A stretch of 64,000 nucleotides of DNA, taken from the NCBI RefSeq assembly GCF_036324505.1, contig NC_086349.1:23336247-23400246 (forward strand). The letters run 5' to 3'. The notes beneath the pieces were generated by a model. It was not told the origin of the DNA. It searched no databases and saw only the letters and a list, made by a program, of their open reading frames with translations. Positions 27,134-40,400 of the stretch are shown here, piece by piece (within the stretch, counting starts at the first letter, position 1; the number at the start of each line of letters is the position of its first letter). Both the position numbers and the translations under genes were made by a program. The DNA comes from Eleginops maclovinus (Eukaryota; Chordata; Actinopteri; Perciformes; Eleginopidae).

Positions 27134-27437
27134 CAGCAGTGGCTCAGTCAGTAGGGGCTTGGACTGGGAATCGTAGGGTCGCCGGTTCAAGTCCCAGAAC
27201 AGACTTGAAATATGGAAAGTGGACTGCTACTTGGAGAGGTCCCAGTTCACCTCCTAGGCCCTGCTGTGGTACCCTTGAGCAAGGCATCGGACACCTCCAA
27301 TCCCCCCTCCCCATTGCTCCCCAGGCGCTGTACAATAGCTGCCCACTGCTCCTAGTACTAGGATGGGTTAAATGCAGAGGACCAATTTCACTGTGCATGT
27401 ATGTGACTAATAAAGAGGGCTTCATCCTCCGATTCTA
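27134..27437 (+). mobile_element. tRNA-derived SINE
   Basis: A tRNA-like head has an A-box-like TGGCTCAGTCAGTAGGG and a B box GGTTCAAGTCC at 27184-27194. A body follows (CCCTTGAGCAAGGCATCGG, GCTGCCCACTGCTCCTAGTA, GGGTTAAATGCAGAGGAC) and a 3' end AATAAAGAGGGCTTCATC. This order is typical of widespread fish SINEs. It has no coding meaning, although it creates an open frame on both strands. Confidence 0.8.
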
Positions 27438-30329
27438 TCTAGATCAACAATGGCTTGTAATGTATTTTGTTGATTAAAATGTTTTGTTTTTTAAATCTGA
27501 CCCTGCAAAGTAACTTAAAGCTGCTAGATTAATGTAGTCGAGTTGAAGAAAGAGACTTTTCCTCTGAATGTCGTTAAGTGGGGGTACTACTTTAAAGTAC
27601 TTTAATGTTACTCTCACTGTATCACCCATCATTAGCAAGATTAGAAGGAATTCATAACCAGATTTTGACGCTAGAAACACAAACAAATGAAGCCAGGTGA
27701 GCCAAAGAGAGCTGGACTAAATTTAACTTTATGGTGCAGTGAACCTTGAGAGCAGATAAAAGGAGATATAAGAGGATCGTGTATGTTCGTCTCTCCACAT
27801 CTGGCCACCAGCCGCAGAGGCTCAAATTCAACCATGAGTCGGCCATACTCATCATCCACATCCTTTTCCCAAGGTCTGGCCAAGAGGAAGCCCTATTTAT
27901 GGTGCAGAATCAAAGATAATATGGAGGGTTATATATGGAGATCCTTTTTTAAGCGTCCAAACAATCTGCTCTCCATCATATCGACAAACACCAACTCCCT
28001 GGGAAGAAAGTTTTCGAGGTATATAGGTTTGAAACAGGAAACTCAGGAGAAACACTGAAAGCACCTTGTGGGAGAGGGTTGAGGGATTGAAGGGGGGGGG
28101 TTCGTAAAGCTCCTCAATAACAACCTTATTTTAACACAAATGAAAATAAGCTGGTGCACAAAGGAACACTGTCAGGATACAAGACAGCGTGAATTTAGAG
28201 AAAAACTTCCCACTGTCGCTGTTATTCTTCTGCTTCTACACATCTTAATCCAAGTTAACACAGGTCATCAATCTGAGGAATCCAATAGATTGTGTCTGCA
28301 TTAAAAGGGAATGAAATGATGGCCGGTTAATCCTCCTTTGGCCAAACAGGACGTGGAGGGGACCCAGTTTGCTTGAATTGATTAAAAACTACATTCCTAG
28401 CCATATTTTCTTTGGCCAGTCGATGAATTGAGTGTTTGTTGCAGCTGCAGCAGCTAAAGCAGTGTTTTGCCAACTTCAATGTTTGTATGACCACAGATTC
28501 CTCTGTAGGGTGGATTTTAAAAGAGGGGGAGCTCTCCCTCTCGCCTAGGATTCCTCGAGCAATATTTCATGAGTAGGCAGAATGCACGGGAGGACAAGAT
28601 CAAGATCCCGATTATCCTGGGAAAAATAACTCTGATTCACAGTATAATCCCAATATTCCTCCAAATATGCTTAACATTTTTTATTGCTTCACAGCTAGGA
28701 CAAATGTATTTGAAATTAAAAAACGGATTGACTATTTAGCTCAATGGATGCACAGAAAATAACTGCAACGTCCACGTTTAAGGTATAAAATGGCACAAAA
28801 AAGGAAGTAAATATTAACGTATACATCAACAGGTTTTTTTTTAGAAAAATATAACATGAAGGCGCTGATCTTTATAAGATATATGAATTCCTGTGAGAAC
28901 ATGACGCCCGTAAACTCATTGTCCAAGCTCCGTGAAAACAAAGCTGTCTCTGACGTCTGATGCTCTATTTGACACTATTTTCATATTTTTGGAGAAATTC
29001 TACAGTTTTTTTACACACAAAAATGTTGTTTTCTGGCATCACTTTAACATTTCACGGGGAAAATCTGCATCTTGTTATGAAGACGCATGCCGAAAGTGCC
29101 CGTTACTCAGTTTAGACAAAACCCTGATCAATCAATCAATCAATAGGTCCCCCTGCATAGATTATAGATAAAGACACAAGTTTTAAAAAAGCAGCGGGTT
29201 CTTTCTTACATGTTCATTTAAAGAAATGGACTCTATGGTTGCGTTACAAATGGCATACGTTTTATTTTTACTTTTATGTTATACTGTGGCTGCCTGACAG
29301 AGTGTGTACTGTCGCATACATTTGGCCCTTTGTCCTGACATGGCGTCTTGAACATTGACCCTCTTCATAAACTGCTGCGCAAAGGATTGTGGGGGAGAAT
29401 AGCCAGAAGAGCATGCTGGCTTTCATACTTCAAAATTTGGCGGGATTCAGGAGGACATCCTGGTATTTCTGGGATAACATGCATTGGGACATAATGGATA
29501 TTTTCCTGGCACACTAACTAGTGTGGTATGGTGAGTAAAGACATACTACTCAAGCCGCTGGTTTGAGAACATCCATGATTACCCTGATAATGGGAATTCA
29601 GAATCTACAAAATGTGAGTGTTTTTTAAAGCCAATACCGTTAATGTGCAGGTGGAGAAAACAAGGCCAGTGCTTTGGGCTTGTTCTGACTTCTAATGCTG
29701 ATGTTTACATGTAAATAATCACTTTCAGGCTGGATGTGCGGGGGCAGGGAGACGATGCAGGAGCAGATAATATTCCTTTGATCTGAATATCTGTGTAAAC
29801 AGCCAGGATGAGGATGATGTTGCAGGGCTCTGTGTCAGTCTCTCTCCCGCTGAGAGCTCTGTTGTATCGTGCCGGCTCTACGGGGTACTTAATGAATATT
29901 TTGCAATGCTAATGCAGGCTGCAGAAGTGCCTTTGGAGTATAACCATGGTAACTACAGTAACTGCATGCACGCATCAGACAGTGGGTGATAAACCTCATT
30001 GCTGATAAAGAACACCCGGGCTAGGCTATCTTCAAAGCCCGGTCGTTTGTGTAGAAGGTGGGGGGCGATAATGGAGAGATAGGCGACTGCAGGAGGCTCT
30101 GACCTGTCTGCGCTCCCCTACAGGACTTCAAACCGACTACATTACTGTCCCGTTGCTCTTCCCTCCCCTGTAAAACTGCTGAGCTACGACCCAATAAAGT
30201 GATGTTCCTCAGACGGACTGACCTTGAAATTCTTTAAGGTCTTTTACTCCATGAAACCCACATCTTTAGCCTCAAGATGTTTTAACAGATACTTTCACCT
30301 TAAGATTAAAGTAGTAGTTGAATGAGAAA

Positions 30330-30585
30330 TCAACAGAGAAATATTTGATAATCGATTCATAGTTTGAGGACGTTTTAAAGAAATAACTTTTCAGGATGTC
30401 CAATGGGGAATTTTCTGCTTTTCTCCATTTTATATCATTGTTATTGGAATCATTTTCAGTCGGACTAAACAAAACATTTAAAGACATCACATTGGACTCT
30501 GGGAACTTGTGAAGGGTATTTTTGGGGCCTTTAAAAGACTAAATCATTCATTGGTTATATAATGAATCACTCGTTGCAGCCCTTA
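30330..30585. repeat. Copy of the GCAGCCCT-type teleost repeat, well preserved
   Basis: Starts near GATAATCGATTCATAG, contains TTCTCCATTTTATATCATTG and CATTGGACTCTGGGAACTTG, and ends CGTTGCAGCCCTT. It is the clearest copy of the family in the window and non-coding. Confidence 0.6.
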
Positions 30586-31739
30586 TGCTATATGCTGCTA
30601 CGTTTTTTAAGATTCATTACATTCATTTATTCATCTATGGATCAAGAATAGGTAAAACGGGTCAAATTGGACGTATTCATACATCTTTATTTGTAGAAAC
30701 CCAAAGATTTGTATATATTTTTGGGTGAAATGAAATAGAAAACAGCAAAAACTCTTATAAGAGAAGCTCGGACCAGAGAATATTTGGCTTTAGAAATGCA
30801 TTTAAACTATTTGTATTATTATAATCACTTTTATTCTGCTCTGAAAAGCTTAAAACACAGCAAACACAGAAGAGAATACCTTATTTAGATGCGTTAAAGG
30901 ATTGAAAGTGTCAAAGTAGTTGCCTGATTATTATCTGACAATAAACTGAGATTAATTGGCTAACCGTCGCTGCATTTGATTTGTTTGTTGTAGAAATCTG
31001 CTTCCTGAATTAAAAAAAGGTCATTATTCATTGGCATGCGTTGGCGCTTCCTCGTTCTACCCACTTCCTCTGTCACTTTGTGTGTTGGTAGATACTCGCT
31101 TAGATCAACTGTCAAACTATAATCAAGTATTCCACTTATCGCTCAACTCCACCATGTTTCTTGGTGCAACGCCTTGTAAATAATTTAATAACCAAAACCA
31201 GTTAACAGAACCAGCCGCCAAATTAAACACTTACTCCATGCCACGTTTCCCTCGCTGTAATAAAGTCTGAACGCCGTCTGTGGCTGCAACAAGACGCGGG
31301 ACACAAAGGCGTTCAGAACATCTGCGAACAATTAGAGGCGAACAGAGCAAGCGGCACTTATACTGCCCATTACACTCGGATAAGTCACTGGCTCGGCTCT
31401 TCGTGATGTAATGCGGCGCAGCTTGGATATGCAATCTCAAAGTTGCACTGGGACAGAGACGCTCACAAAAACTTCAAACATGGAGCACAGGGGCCGTAAA
31501 TGTGATCCAGAAGGGAACCACATTTATCTGCAGCCCTGAGCTCATTCCTCTGGATGAAATGTTCCTCATGTTCTCCCCCAAATATTGTTCCAAATGTGAC
31601 ACGTTTATTCTTAAATCCTCCCCAGCCTGCGAGCTCATGTTTAAATTACTTCTGTTACATGCATCAAGTCCACTAGGGCAGATCAAACTGCCATATTTGT
31701 GCCAGATTTATCGATAACTCGTCTATCACCTGTCAGATT

Positions 31740-31980
31740 ATAGTGAAAAATGTTCCTCCCAGGATCTCAAAGTCCAATGAATTCTTTCATCTGTCCAAAA
31801 CCTAGAGATATTAGGTTTAATGTGATATAAAACAGAGAAAGCTCCATATCTGACAGGCTTTGAACAGCATTTTCTGGATGAAAAATGACTTGAATGATCG
31901 ATCTCTTATCAAAAATAGTTGGCGATTATCTTTCAAAAGGCAAATCCACTCGTCAACGATCATTGCAGCTCTTAAATTGT
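31740..31980. repeat. Copy of the GCAGCCCT-type teleost repeat
   Basis: Inverse order of the 30.3-kb copy: TCTGTCCAAAACCTAGAGAT, AATGTGATATAAAACAGAG, GATGAAAAATGACTTGAATG, ending near TCATTGCAGCTCTT. Confidence 0.55.
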
Positions 31981-33309
31981 ACCAAACTTTACATTTCGGT
32001 CCTCGTGGTTGTTTATTAAACTCCCCATTAACTCAAAAGATGTGTTTTGCTTATTGTTCCTTCACTTTGATGTTTGAACGTCTCTGTGCAGAATAATGAT
32101 GGACACTTTTAGACTGTTTCCACATTCAGCTGCTGATGGAGAAGAGTTTAACACATGTACGTATAAGCTGATTTTATGATGTGAATTTGTACAAATATGA
32201 TGTGGAAACACTGTGCATGGACTCCTCAAGTATGTAGGAGACATCTTGTGTCCATTAGAAATATCACTTTGAATAGTTCAAAGAGAGGAAACACAAAAAA
32301 AGTAGATGTAAGTTTAAGGATTTGTAACTCAACTCTTATGTTGTGGATAATCAGACATCAATTATTCGTATAGGTAGGGGGAACTATTTACACATCACAG
32401 TCCGGTTACAGGTTTTAAACAGTCCAACAATGTTAGAGGAGTACAAAGAGTCTTCTTTAGAAACACGATTGGAAATGACCATTTGTAAGATCAAACATTG
32501 ATCTGAAAGACCTCTAAAATGCTAAAGGACAGTCCAATCCCCTTGTCTCAACTCACACTGTTTCATTTTGCTTTGTTAGGAAACAAGTCCGTCATTGTGA
32601 TCCAATCATCACTGTTATGAAGGCTCTTTGTGACACAAAGTCTACGAGGATTTCTAACATGATATATTTATCTGCAAAAGCCAAAAACAACAAACTGCAA
32701 CATTACATCAAAAGACAATTTGGAAAAGGAAAGAGGGGTACGTCATTCCGTCAAACACTAAAAGACTCATCGAGCAATTCATGGGAGTGTCAGTAAAACT
32801 TAAATATTTTACAGCCTGAACGCAGGCCATCTCTGTGACAATCCAAAAAACGGCTCCAACAATCCTTACATCCTCATTTCTACTGCGCTGAAGTTTGGTC
32901 TTTGTTCAGAAAACGACGAGATAATGAAAACAGCATGAGCGCAAAGCTGGCCCTAAACCAACAGACACAGATCATTAAGCGTGGATGTTTTCCCTTTCAA
33001 AAGGACTCCGTAATAGCAACGCAGCGTTGCCTGACAGGTGTTAAATCTGGTTGGCCTCACAACTTATTAAGATTACGGGCATTACACGTTTTATGGCCAA
33101 TAAAAACCCTCCACAAACAAGAAACAATTCGCTCCCCGTGACTAGGATACCATTCAGAAAATGTGCAGGATTTCACATTTACTGAAAAGCAGCATTGTTA
33201 AGAGTTTGATCCAATAACACGTTATTCACCGCCAATACCGCTCCAAAATGTTTCTGCACTGGCCAGCATGGGCACCAGTCCAGTGCGTTACTTTGGAGGA
33301 GTAACCCTC

Positions 33310-33545
33310 TTATAAAACCAAGATAATTAGTCAATTATTTTTCAAACTAAAATGCCAAACATTCTTTGTTTTGAGGATTGGCTGCGTCTCTGTGTTTTTA
33401 CATGATCGTTACATTTTTCAGACAAAACAAGCAACTTAGAGAAACTGTGATGACCCTTTTACACCGCTTTCTAAGATTTCATCGTTCAAGTGATTCACTG
33501 TACTGATCAATAATGAGAATAGTGATTACTCTGTATTTGTTTCAA
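33310..33545. repeat. Copy of the GCAGCCCT-type teleost repeat
   Basis: Contains ATAATTAGTCAATTATTTTTC and AAACTAAAATGCCAAACATTC, and later GACAAAACAAGCAACTTAGAG. These are internal blocks of the same family. Confidence 0.5.
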
Positions 33546-35231
33546 ACTACTAACAATAAACTCCACCAGTTTTAAAGCGCATGTTTCGTTTGTGCGTGAA
33601 TAAACAGGACGAACTTAAAGCAAGTGACTTAAACTTCCTTAAAATTGCTAAACACCAGATCTGTGTCAACCAATGAGCCGTCTGTAATGTTTCCTTCAAA
33701 TGAATACATGAAACAACCGCAAATATCAAACTTTTATATTATCTTTTATCACTTGCAACGTGACCGGTCGCCACTGTTGGAATTATGTTATTTAACAGAA
33801 CAAAGGTGAGTGGAAACATGCATTTATTAACCTTTTCTTTTGCCTTATTTGATGGAAATTTGGTTAAAACTCTACCCTACACTTTGAGGGGTTATCAGTC
33901 TTGTTGCTCCCCTTACTTTTCCCCCTCTCACTTTGTAGTGTTGGTTTGCTCCTGGATAAACTAACAGGTACTGATCACTGGATTCTTGAGGCTGTTGTTG
34001 GTCCAAAGTTATTTTAAGGTCACTTTACCAGCAACATTTGGAACCAATCCCACACATCTTTATTTGTTTTGTTGAAATTGTGACTTACATAGTGAAGTAT
34101 TTTACTGTGAAAAATAATGGCTGACAATATACGCTGCTATTTAAGAACACAAATGTATCATGCAGATAACCTTCAGACATGTTTTATGATAAGAATACTC
34201 TGCTGTTATGTTTAAAAAGTTGAGTTTCATACAATATCTTTCTGGCCACGTTGCAAAGAACATCATTTGAACATATGTAAATAACTTTCCTTTCACAAAA
34301 AACTTAAACTTATCAGCTGTATTTTCAGTTTATGTTTTAGGAAAGTAAATTATAAGATCAACTTTGAAACTAGATAACATGCCATTAAATCAAACTCACA
34401 CAAACACACATCTTAAACTTTCCCCCTTTAGAAACATCCTGCTCTATCAAACTCTGCACAGACATAGTGCTGCACAGTAATGCATTTATAAGCACATTTA
34501 TAAGTGGAAATCAGGTAGTAGAAATACACTGACATCCCTGAAGACTATCGAGTAGGTAAACTATGATAAATGTGCTTTATCTTCTTTAAAAATCAACTTC
34601 CTTTAGTATGAACCAGCGGTTCCTCCTCCTCGACACCCTGCTGCAGACACATCCACACCTTAATTCATTCATTCTTTGGGCTGTTCTATGCCTGCATCAC
34701 TGTCTCCAGTCACACAGCCGGGATGATTGACACAGGCTTTTTATTTCCATCATAAAATGCTTTTGCATCCTTGTGAGAAAAAAAATGTACCGTTAGGAGT
34801 CAGATGTCAGTCGCGTTTTCCATGTTCCCCTTTCTGGTTTCAACCCCAAAAACGAGGCGAAAACTGCGACATGGATTTATTTAAGCTAGCCTGTTCATGC
34901 AGTTAAACAAAAACGCAGAAATATGTCATTTGTGTTGATTGGGACAGGCCCGTCCATAAAAAAAACCCTGCACCGAAATTCGTCCCCTCCGACACGGGTA
35001 AAGCTGTTACGCCCTTGCGTCTCTCCCAAAAACGCTGTGAAACACCGGGGCGTTTCACGGTTCCACGTTAAAGATAAAACAAACCCACACATTTAGCTTC
35101 ATTTCCGTTAAGCCCTACACTTCATCAGTGGTGTTAAATCAATGAAAAGCCAAAAGCCTCTGTCGGTATTCCAGCAAACCTCTGAAACCAGGCGAACATG
35201 AAACGACATTTTTCTTGTTTTAAAAACTCAC

Positions 35232-35395
35232 CTCATTTGGATGGAAACTGCCGAAGACGACGCTGTCCCTCCATGGTTGACTAAACACTGAAATACACTA
35301 GTTTTTTTCTTTAAAATATATCTATCTTGTGCTCATTTTTGCAGCCTCCTCCCCCCTGCAGCCGCTTTCTTCTCCCTGCCTCGGCTTCACTGTTT
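35232..35395 (-). other. nckap5l: Probable noncoding first exon of nckap5l
   Basis: On the minus strand a GC-richer segment ends in a strong donor (CAAATGAG then GTGAGTTT, donor GT at 35231-35230). The next acceptor on this strand with a recognisable coding exon is at 6782. The segment has a short upstream ORF of 13 codons that closes with TGA two bases before the donor. No protein homology supports the link. It rests on the donor, the promoter-like sequence beside it and the absence of any other gene to use it. The upstream end is approximate. Confidence 0.45.
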
Positions 35396-35460
35396 TGGGT
35401 TGAGGAAAAGTGATGTCATTGCATGAAATTGCATTACCCGCCCCATTTTTTTTCGGAGGC
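35396..35460 (-). promoter_or_regulatory. Promoter-like sequence upstream of probable nckap5l exon 1
   Basis: On the minus strand it holds a GC box (GGGGCGGG) and a CRE-like TGACATCA within 60 bases of the GC-rich exon. There is no TATA box. The transcription start is inferred. Confidence 0.4.
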
Positions 35461-37360
35461 TGTCCCCATGCTGCCAAACATAACTTTAACATATACTTTA
35501 AAAAAGCTGCATGAATATGTGTGTTTTTAGTGCCTTAAAATATTCTGTGCATGCTTTAAATAGTATCTGGAGATCATAAGGTTCAACAAATGCAACATAA
35601 ACGTGTTGTTAAAAGAAAGGCCTTTTATTTAAATAGAGAAAGTGATGCGTACAATTTTAAGGCAATTTAAAATGACTTCTATTTGCTCTGCTTTAGTTTT
35701 TTAGACACATATTTAACAGTTTTAGATGGTTAAATTATGCACTCTAGTTGTTTTTTAACCATATTTTGTTGTCTATGTATTATTTCCTTTGTTGTGGTTA
35801 TTATAACTTCACTAATTATGTTATTTAAAGATGTAGGAAATTCATTTTTTTGAACAAACTGATTTGGTGCAATTTTATTACTTTCTAACACAGAACAATC
35901 TCACAAAATGCACCCAAACAGAAAAACAATCAAAGAATTTATAACAGTAATCTGTTGAAAATGGGCTGTGCATTAAATCCTAACCTCATCACCAGTCTCT
36001 GTGGAAGTGAAAGTGTTCATTATAGAGACTGCATGGAGCCTCAGCTGCACTGGAGTTGATGTCTGGTAGTGAATAATCTGCTCTGACTTCCTCTTCTTCT
36101 TCTCCTCCAACCTCTGACACCACCTAGGTGGAAGAACAGGAAGTTAGGACTGTGGTTTTGACTGTAATTTTCCACCAAAGAATGCTTTGATTATTTGTGT
36201 TCATGTCATAGCTTAGAATCCTACATATTTGTGTCAGCATAAAGTGCAAAACTGTGGAGACATAAAAAATAATTACGGCTTTCTTCACTGCTGAGCATCT
36301 CTGGCTTGTTTTGCAAAGCATTGTTTGTTCACGCTGTGATATTTAGGCAGAGGATGGTTGAGAGAAACAGGGAAACCGTTTGTAAAATGATTTAAAGTAC
36401 TAAGAGTTCATTCCAGTAGTCGCCAATATGAAATTATTTAAGACTCCAGGTGCATTTCCATCCTCGTTCCCATTAGCATTTTTAGATAGCACATGCAAAC
36501 ACCTGGAAAATGTGCACTGTAAACAGTAGATTAAAAGCCTTAGACGTTTAAAATTGGGGAACATTTGCTAATATACAGTAGGCTGTGCTAAGAAAATACA
36601 ACCATTTTAACCTAATTGAAAAAAGGAGTTGTATTGTAGTGTGTGCCGCTTTCATATGATTTAGAGCTCCCTTTATACATTTACAATTTGTCACAACCAC
36701 GTTTTTGTACAAGTATTTGGAAATCAAATGAAACAAAAGGGTGATTTCAACAGCAGCTGCCTTAAAACCTCTAAGCTAACAGGACACTTTTTCAGCAGGT
36801 AATGAACAGAAGATAATAAAGAATATGTTCCAAAACAAAAGTCAGGAGTGATATTATCATTAACAGAGCTTTTACAGTCAGTCATTCCTCATCTTCATAC
36901 TGGCTGATGAAAAATCCCTTCCATGTTCCCAATGCAAGCTATGGAGACAAATGTCACAGTACTGAGTGTGTGCCAAACTATACTCCAACTCATTTGATCA
37001 TGTACAGGTTTGTGTATCTTTAAAGTTAATCTTCTCCTGTTTCCTTGATGGGCTCTATTGGAGAGATGGGTTTTTGGTTCATAAGTTTCAAGATAGAAGA
37101 AAGCCTTGTTGACTCAGATAGAACAAAGATCCTGCTGCCACCATTTACAATAGAAGCAGTTAGGAAAAGGTCTCTTAACAGCAGTATGAACAGGAGGAAT
37201 TATAGTAATACATAAAAAGTTTGAATGCAAATCCAAAGATGCAAATGTTTAGGACACAAAAATGTATGTCTCTCTTACATGGCTTCAAACCCCCCCCCCT
37301 TTAATTATATTGTGGCACCATGATTCACAAACTGACACACCTTAAAATTGATTTGGTATT
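35461..37360. other. Intergenic, nckap5l to kansl2
   Basis: AT-rich sequence with no conserved open frame or recognised RNA gene. It may contain an extended kansl2 3' UTR if the poly(A) signal at 37382-37387 is not the one used. Confidence 0.5.
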
Positions 37361-37381
37361 GACACAGATTGTGACCAAGAT

Positions 37382-37387
37382 TTTATT
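37382..37387 (-). terminator. Candidate kansl2 poly(A) signal
   Basis: AATAAA on the minus strand, about 75 bases after the stop codon at 37460-37462. It is the first canonical hexamer downstream. More distal sites remain possible. Confidence 0.4.
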
Positions 37388-37459
37388 AGACCTGAACATC
37401 GCATACAGATTGGTATCTCAGTGTATGGGTGCCATCTCTCCAAAGAAAGTTTGTGATAT

Positions 37460-40400
37460 TCAAGATGCCCCTGATTGAGAGTTAACCTGCTCATGCATGA
37501 TGGCAGCCACATCTCTCTCTGAGAGCTCGTGTCCCGAGGCGTCCAGGTCCGGGTCTCCTCCCGTCAGGATGTCCATGGGGGCCTCAGCGATGGCTCTGAT
37601 GGTCTGGTCCTCCAGGGCCAGGGCAGTGTCAAACTGTAGGGGGGAGGGCGGACCCTGCATACCGTCCCCTTCCACATCCAGGTCCTGTGTAACAGGAGGA
37701 AATCTAAATCTCAACGCAAAACTTGTGGGGGCCATTTTAAAACGGTACGTGTATTCTTTTGTATTCTCCCGTTTACACCTCCACCAGGCAGAGCTTCATT
37801 TTGTAACTGTAGTTTTGGTAAAGAAAACAGCATCAGATGCAACTGCTGTCAGGAAGCCAGATTTTAGACTTGATGCTTTACATAGAACATTGCACAATAG
37901 TAAAACAGCTGATTTTGAGCTCTGCAGTAAAGCTTTTGATCATCTAGAGCTTGGTCTTTTTGGATTGATAAGATCACATCTGAATCTCATAGCAGTCCCT
38001 CACGGGGCTGTTTGAGTTGAAAATAGTCACTAGACTTAAAATAAACTCTGCTTCTTCCAAAGACGGCGTCATAATATCATATGGGTGCTTTCACATCTGT
38101 AGTTTGGTGCATTTTCCTGATGAAGCAAAAACATTTAAAATAAGTGATAGATTTTTGCCTGTTCTGGTACACACACACTCTTTGGAGAGATCCAATGATA
38201 TTAATCCCATTTTAAAGTCAACATTATATATCGACTGTCACAAAGCAATCTGAGATCCTCAACAATTGGATTGTATCTGCTTTTTCTTCCAAATGCAAAA
38301 GATGGAACAAAATTTGAAACCATTTTTTTAAATATCAGCTTTACACGCACGATAACGGGATAAACTAATCCTGGAATTAATCTTACTGCTTCAAAAGTAA
38401 TGTTATGGGGACATGGTTCATTTTGAACCACACCTAAAAAGCCACAGTGGTTGTGAAAGCACCCCAAACTTCAAGGAATCATTTCCATCGATAAGTGTGG
38501 AACATGATATTTTTAATAAAATGAATATGAGCTATAGAACAGTGATAAGGGTTCATCACTTCTACGTACATCACTGAACTCTAGGGGCAGGCTCTCTGTG
38601 GGCTGAAGCTCTGCTGCACTCAGATACATGTCTCTGCTTGCAGTGATGATCGGCTCCTGTGGGGGGGGCTCCTGTTCAGGCTGGAACATGGGGGGAGGCA
38701 GGGTGAGGTGAAGCGGGCAACGTGGGTCGTCAGACTGTCCCATGTGCACTGTGCGTTCACACGGGACATCTTTCAGACCCGGACACATTTGGAAAAGCAC
38801 CTGGTTGCTGTCCTGGAAGATGTCTGAGTGGGTGGGAGTTAAGGACAAATCATTTCCAAACAAACAGAAGATAGTAACCACATGAATCAAACCAAAAAAC
38901 TTAAGTATGAGTTTTACTTGCTAGTTATGGTGAAATTACAAAAAAAAGGTGCACTGTATTAACGATATGCCCGGGTGGTTTTGCACCACGACTTAGTGAC
39001 TTTGTCTGGGCTTCAGTACTCTGCAGGCTGGTGTCAGCAGACAGTTTAATCACTTTAAAACGGCAGCTAAAATGACACGGTAACTACTTGCACTAATATG
39101 TTTTCTTGTCGTTAGCCGATACAGAAAAGTATAAGATTCAGTCCTGTCAAATTGAAAATATAAAAGGCATTAAACTACCCTCAATGATTCGGGGATAAGA
39201 TGGTGTTCCTTCCAACTGAAATGATTAGCCCCGTTGTTACTCTGGGAAAAATCAACAGACCACAGGAAGGAGTTCATGTTGGCTCCCTTTGAAACCAGCA
39301 GCTACTGCAAACTACAGGTCTTGATCGGGGCCGAGGTGAAGAACACTCAGTTCGATATCTGAGGATACGTGAGACACAGTGCCGGGTCATGGGCAGGCAG
39401 GGGTTGGTACATCGGGATCCCTCCACAAAGGAGATGCACTTCTCATGCACAGTCCTCGAATGAGTCTACAACAGAGGAAAGGCGCGTTAGAGAACATCCA
39501 AACAGAACCAGACTAGCATTTCCTTTATAATTATACATTTTAAAATCATCATTCCTGGATACCACAGAATTGAGAAATTCCATTCTGCTGCACACAGGTT
39601 GAGCAAAATCTCAAACCGAAGAGCATGCATCCTCCAATGGCAGCGGTTAGCATAATGAGCGCACTACATTTAAAGCTTCAAAGCCCAGATTGACATTATA
39701 AAAAGTGAGGGATATTCTTTTAGGAACAAACAAGTTCACACCAAGTCAAACGTAACATTAGAGACACCCTCTTATGCTTAATATCCTGCATGTTTTGGCT
39801 CTATACTGCAACGCACTGGACTTTAGGAAATGAAACAGGAACCAGGTAACCAAGTTACCCCAAAACAAGCCTTTGTGTGGTATCCAGCTATGCAGATTTT
39901 TTTAGATCTCAGTACTTTGCAGGGTTTTTACAGCTCTGCTCTACAGCAGCTCTGATGTGAGCAGACCGTTTAATAACTTTAAAATTACACAGCAAGTACT
40001 TGCAATAATATTTGTTCTTGACGTAAGCCGAAACAGAAAAGTATAAGACCCAAATAAAATATAAAGGGCATTTAACTACCCTCGATGATTTGGGGTTAAG
40101 ATGGTGTTCCTTCCAACTGAACTGATTAGCCCCGTTGTTACTCTGGGAAAAATCAACAGACCACAGGAAGGAGTTCATGTTGGCTCCCTTTGAAACCAGC
40201 AGCTACTGCAAACTACAAGTCTTGATCGGGGCCGAGGTGAAGAACACTCAGTTCGAAGAGATGTTTAAATGTAAAGACATCATTTAATAACACAGGAATC
40301 ACACAGAGTGGTACTTCAACATAAAGTGCAACACAATGCCGGTCATCAGGACCTCTCCACAAAGGAGATGCACTGCTCATGCACCGTTAAAAAAGGAATG

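Larger units (their letters stand above)
39005..40390. repeat. Tandem duplication inside kansl2 (units about 39005-39480 and 39905-40390)
   Basis: Two direct units about 0.9 kb apart share, in order, a CAGTACT...GCAGG segment, CAGAAAAGTATAAGA, the 134-nt snoRNA block, and the exon 6 sequence (CTCCACAAAGGAGATGCACT). Similarity is uneven. It is nearly complete over the snoRNA, moderate over the exon and weak elsewhere. Confidence 0.85.

Noticed and set aside
26986..27477. 163-residue open frame on the plus strand
   Set aside because: Runs through a tRNA-derived SINE; no conserved protein.
39181..39360. C/D box snoRNA on the plus strand in the duplicated block
   Set aside because: GATGATT and CTGA-like strings occur but are not positioned as C and D boxes with a terminal stem, and the strand is opposite to the host gene. 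The H/ACA reading on the minus strand explains far more.
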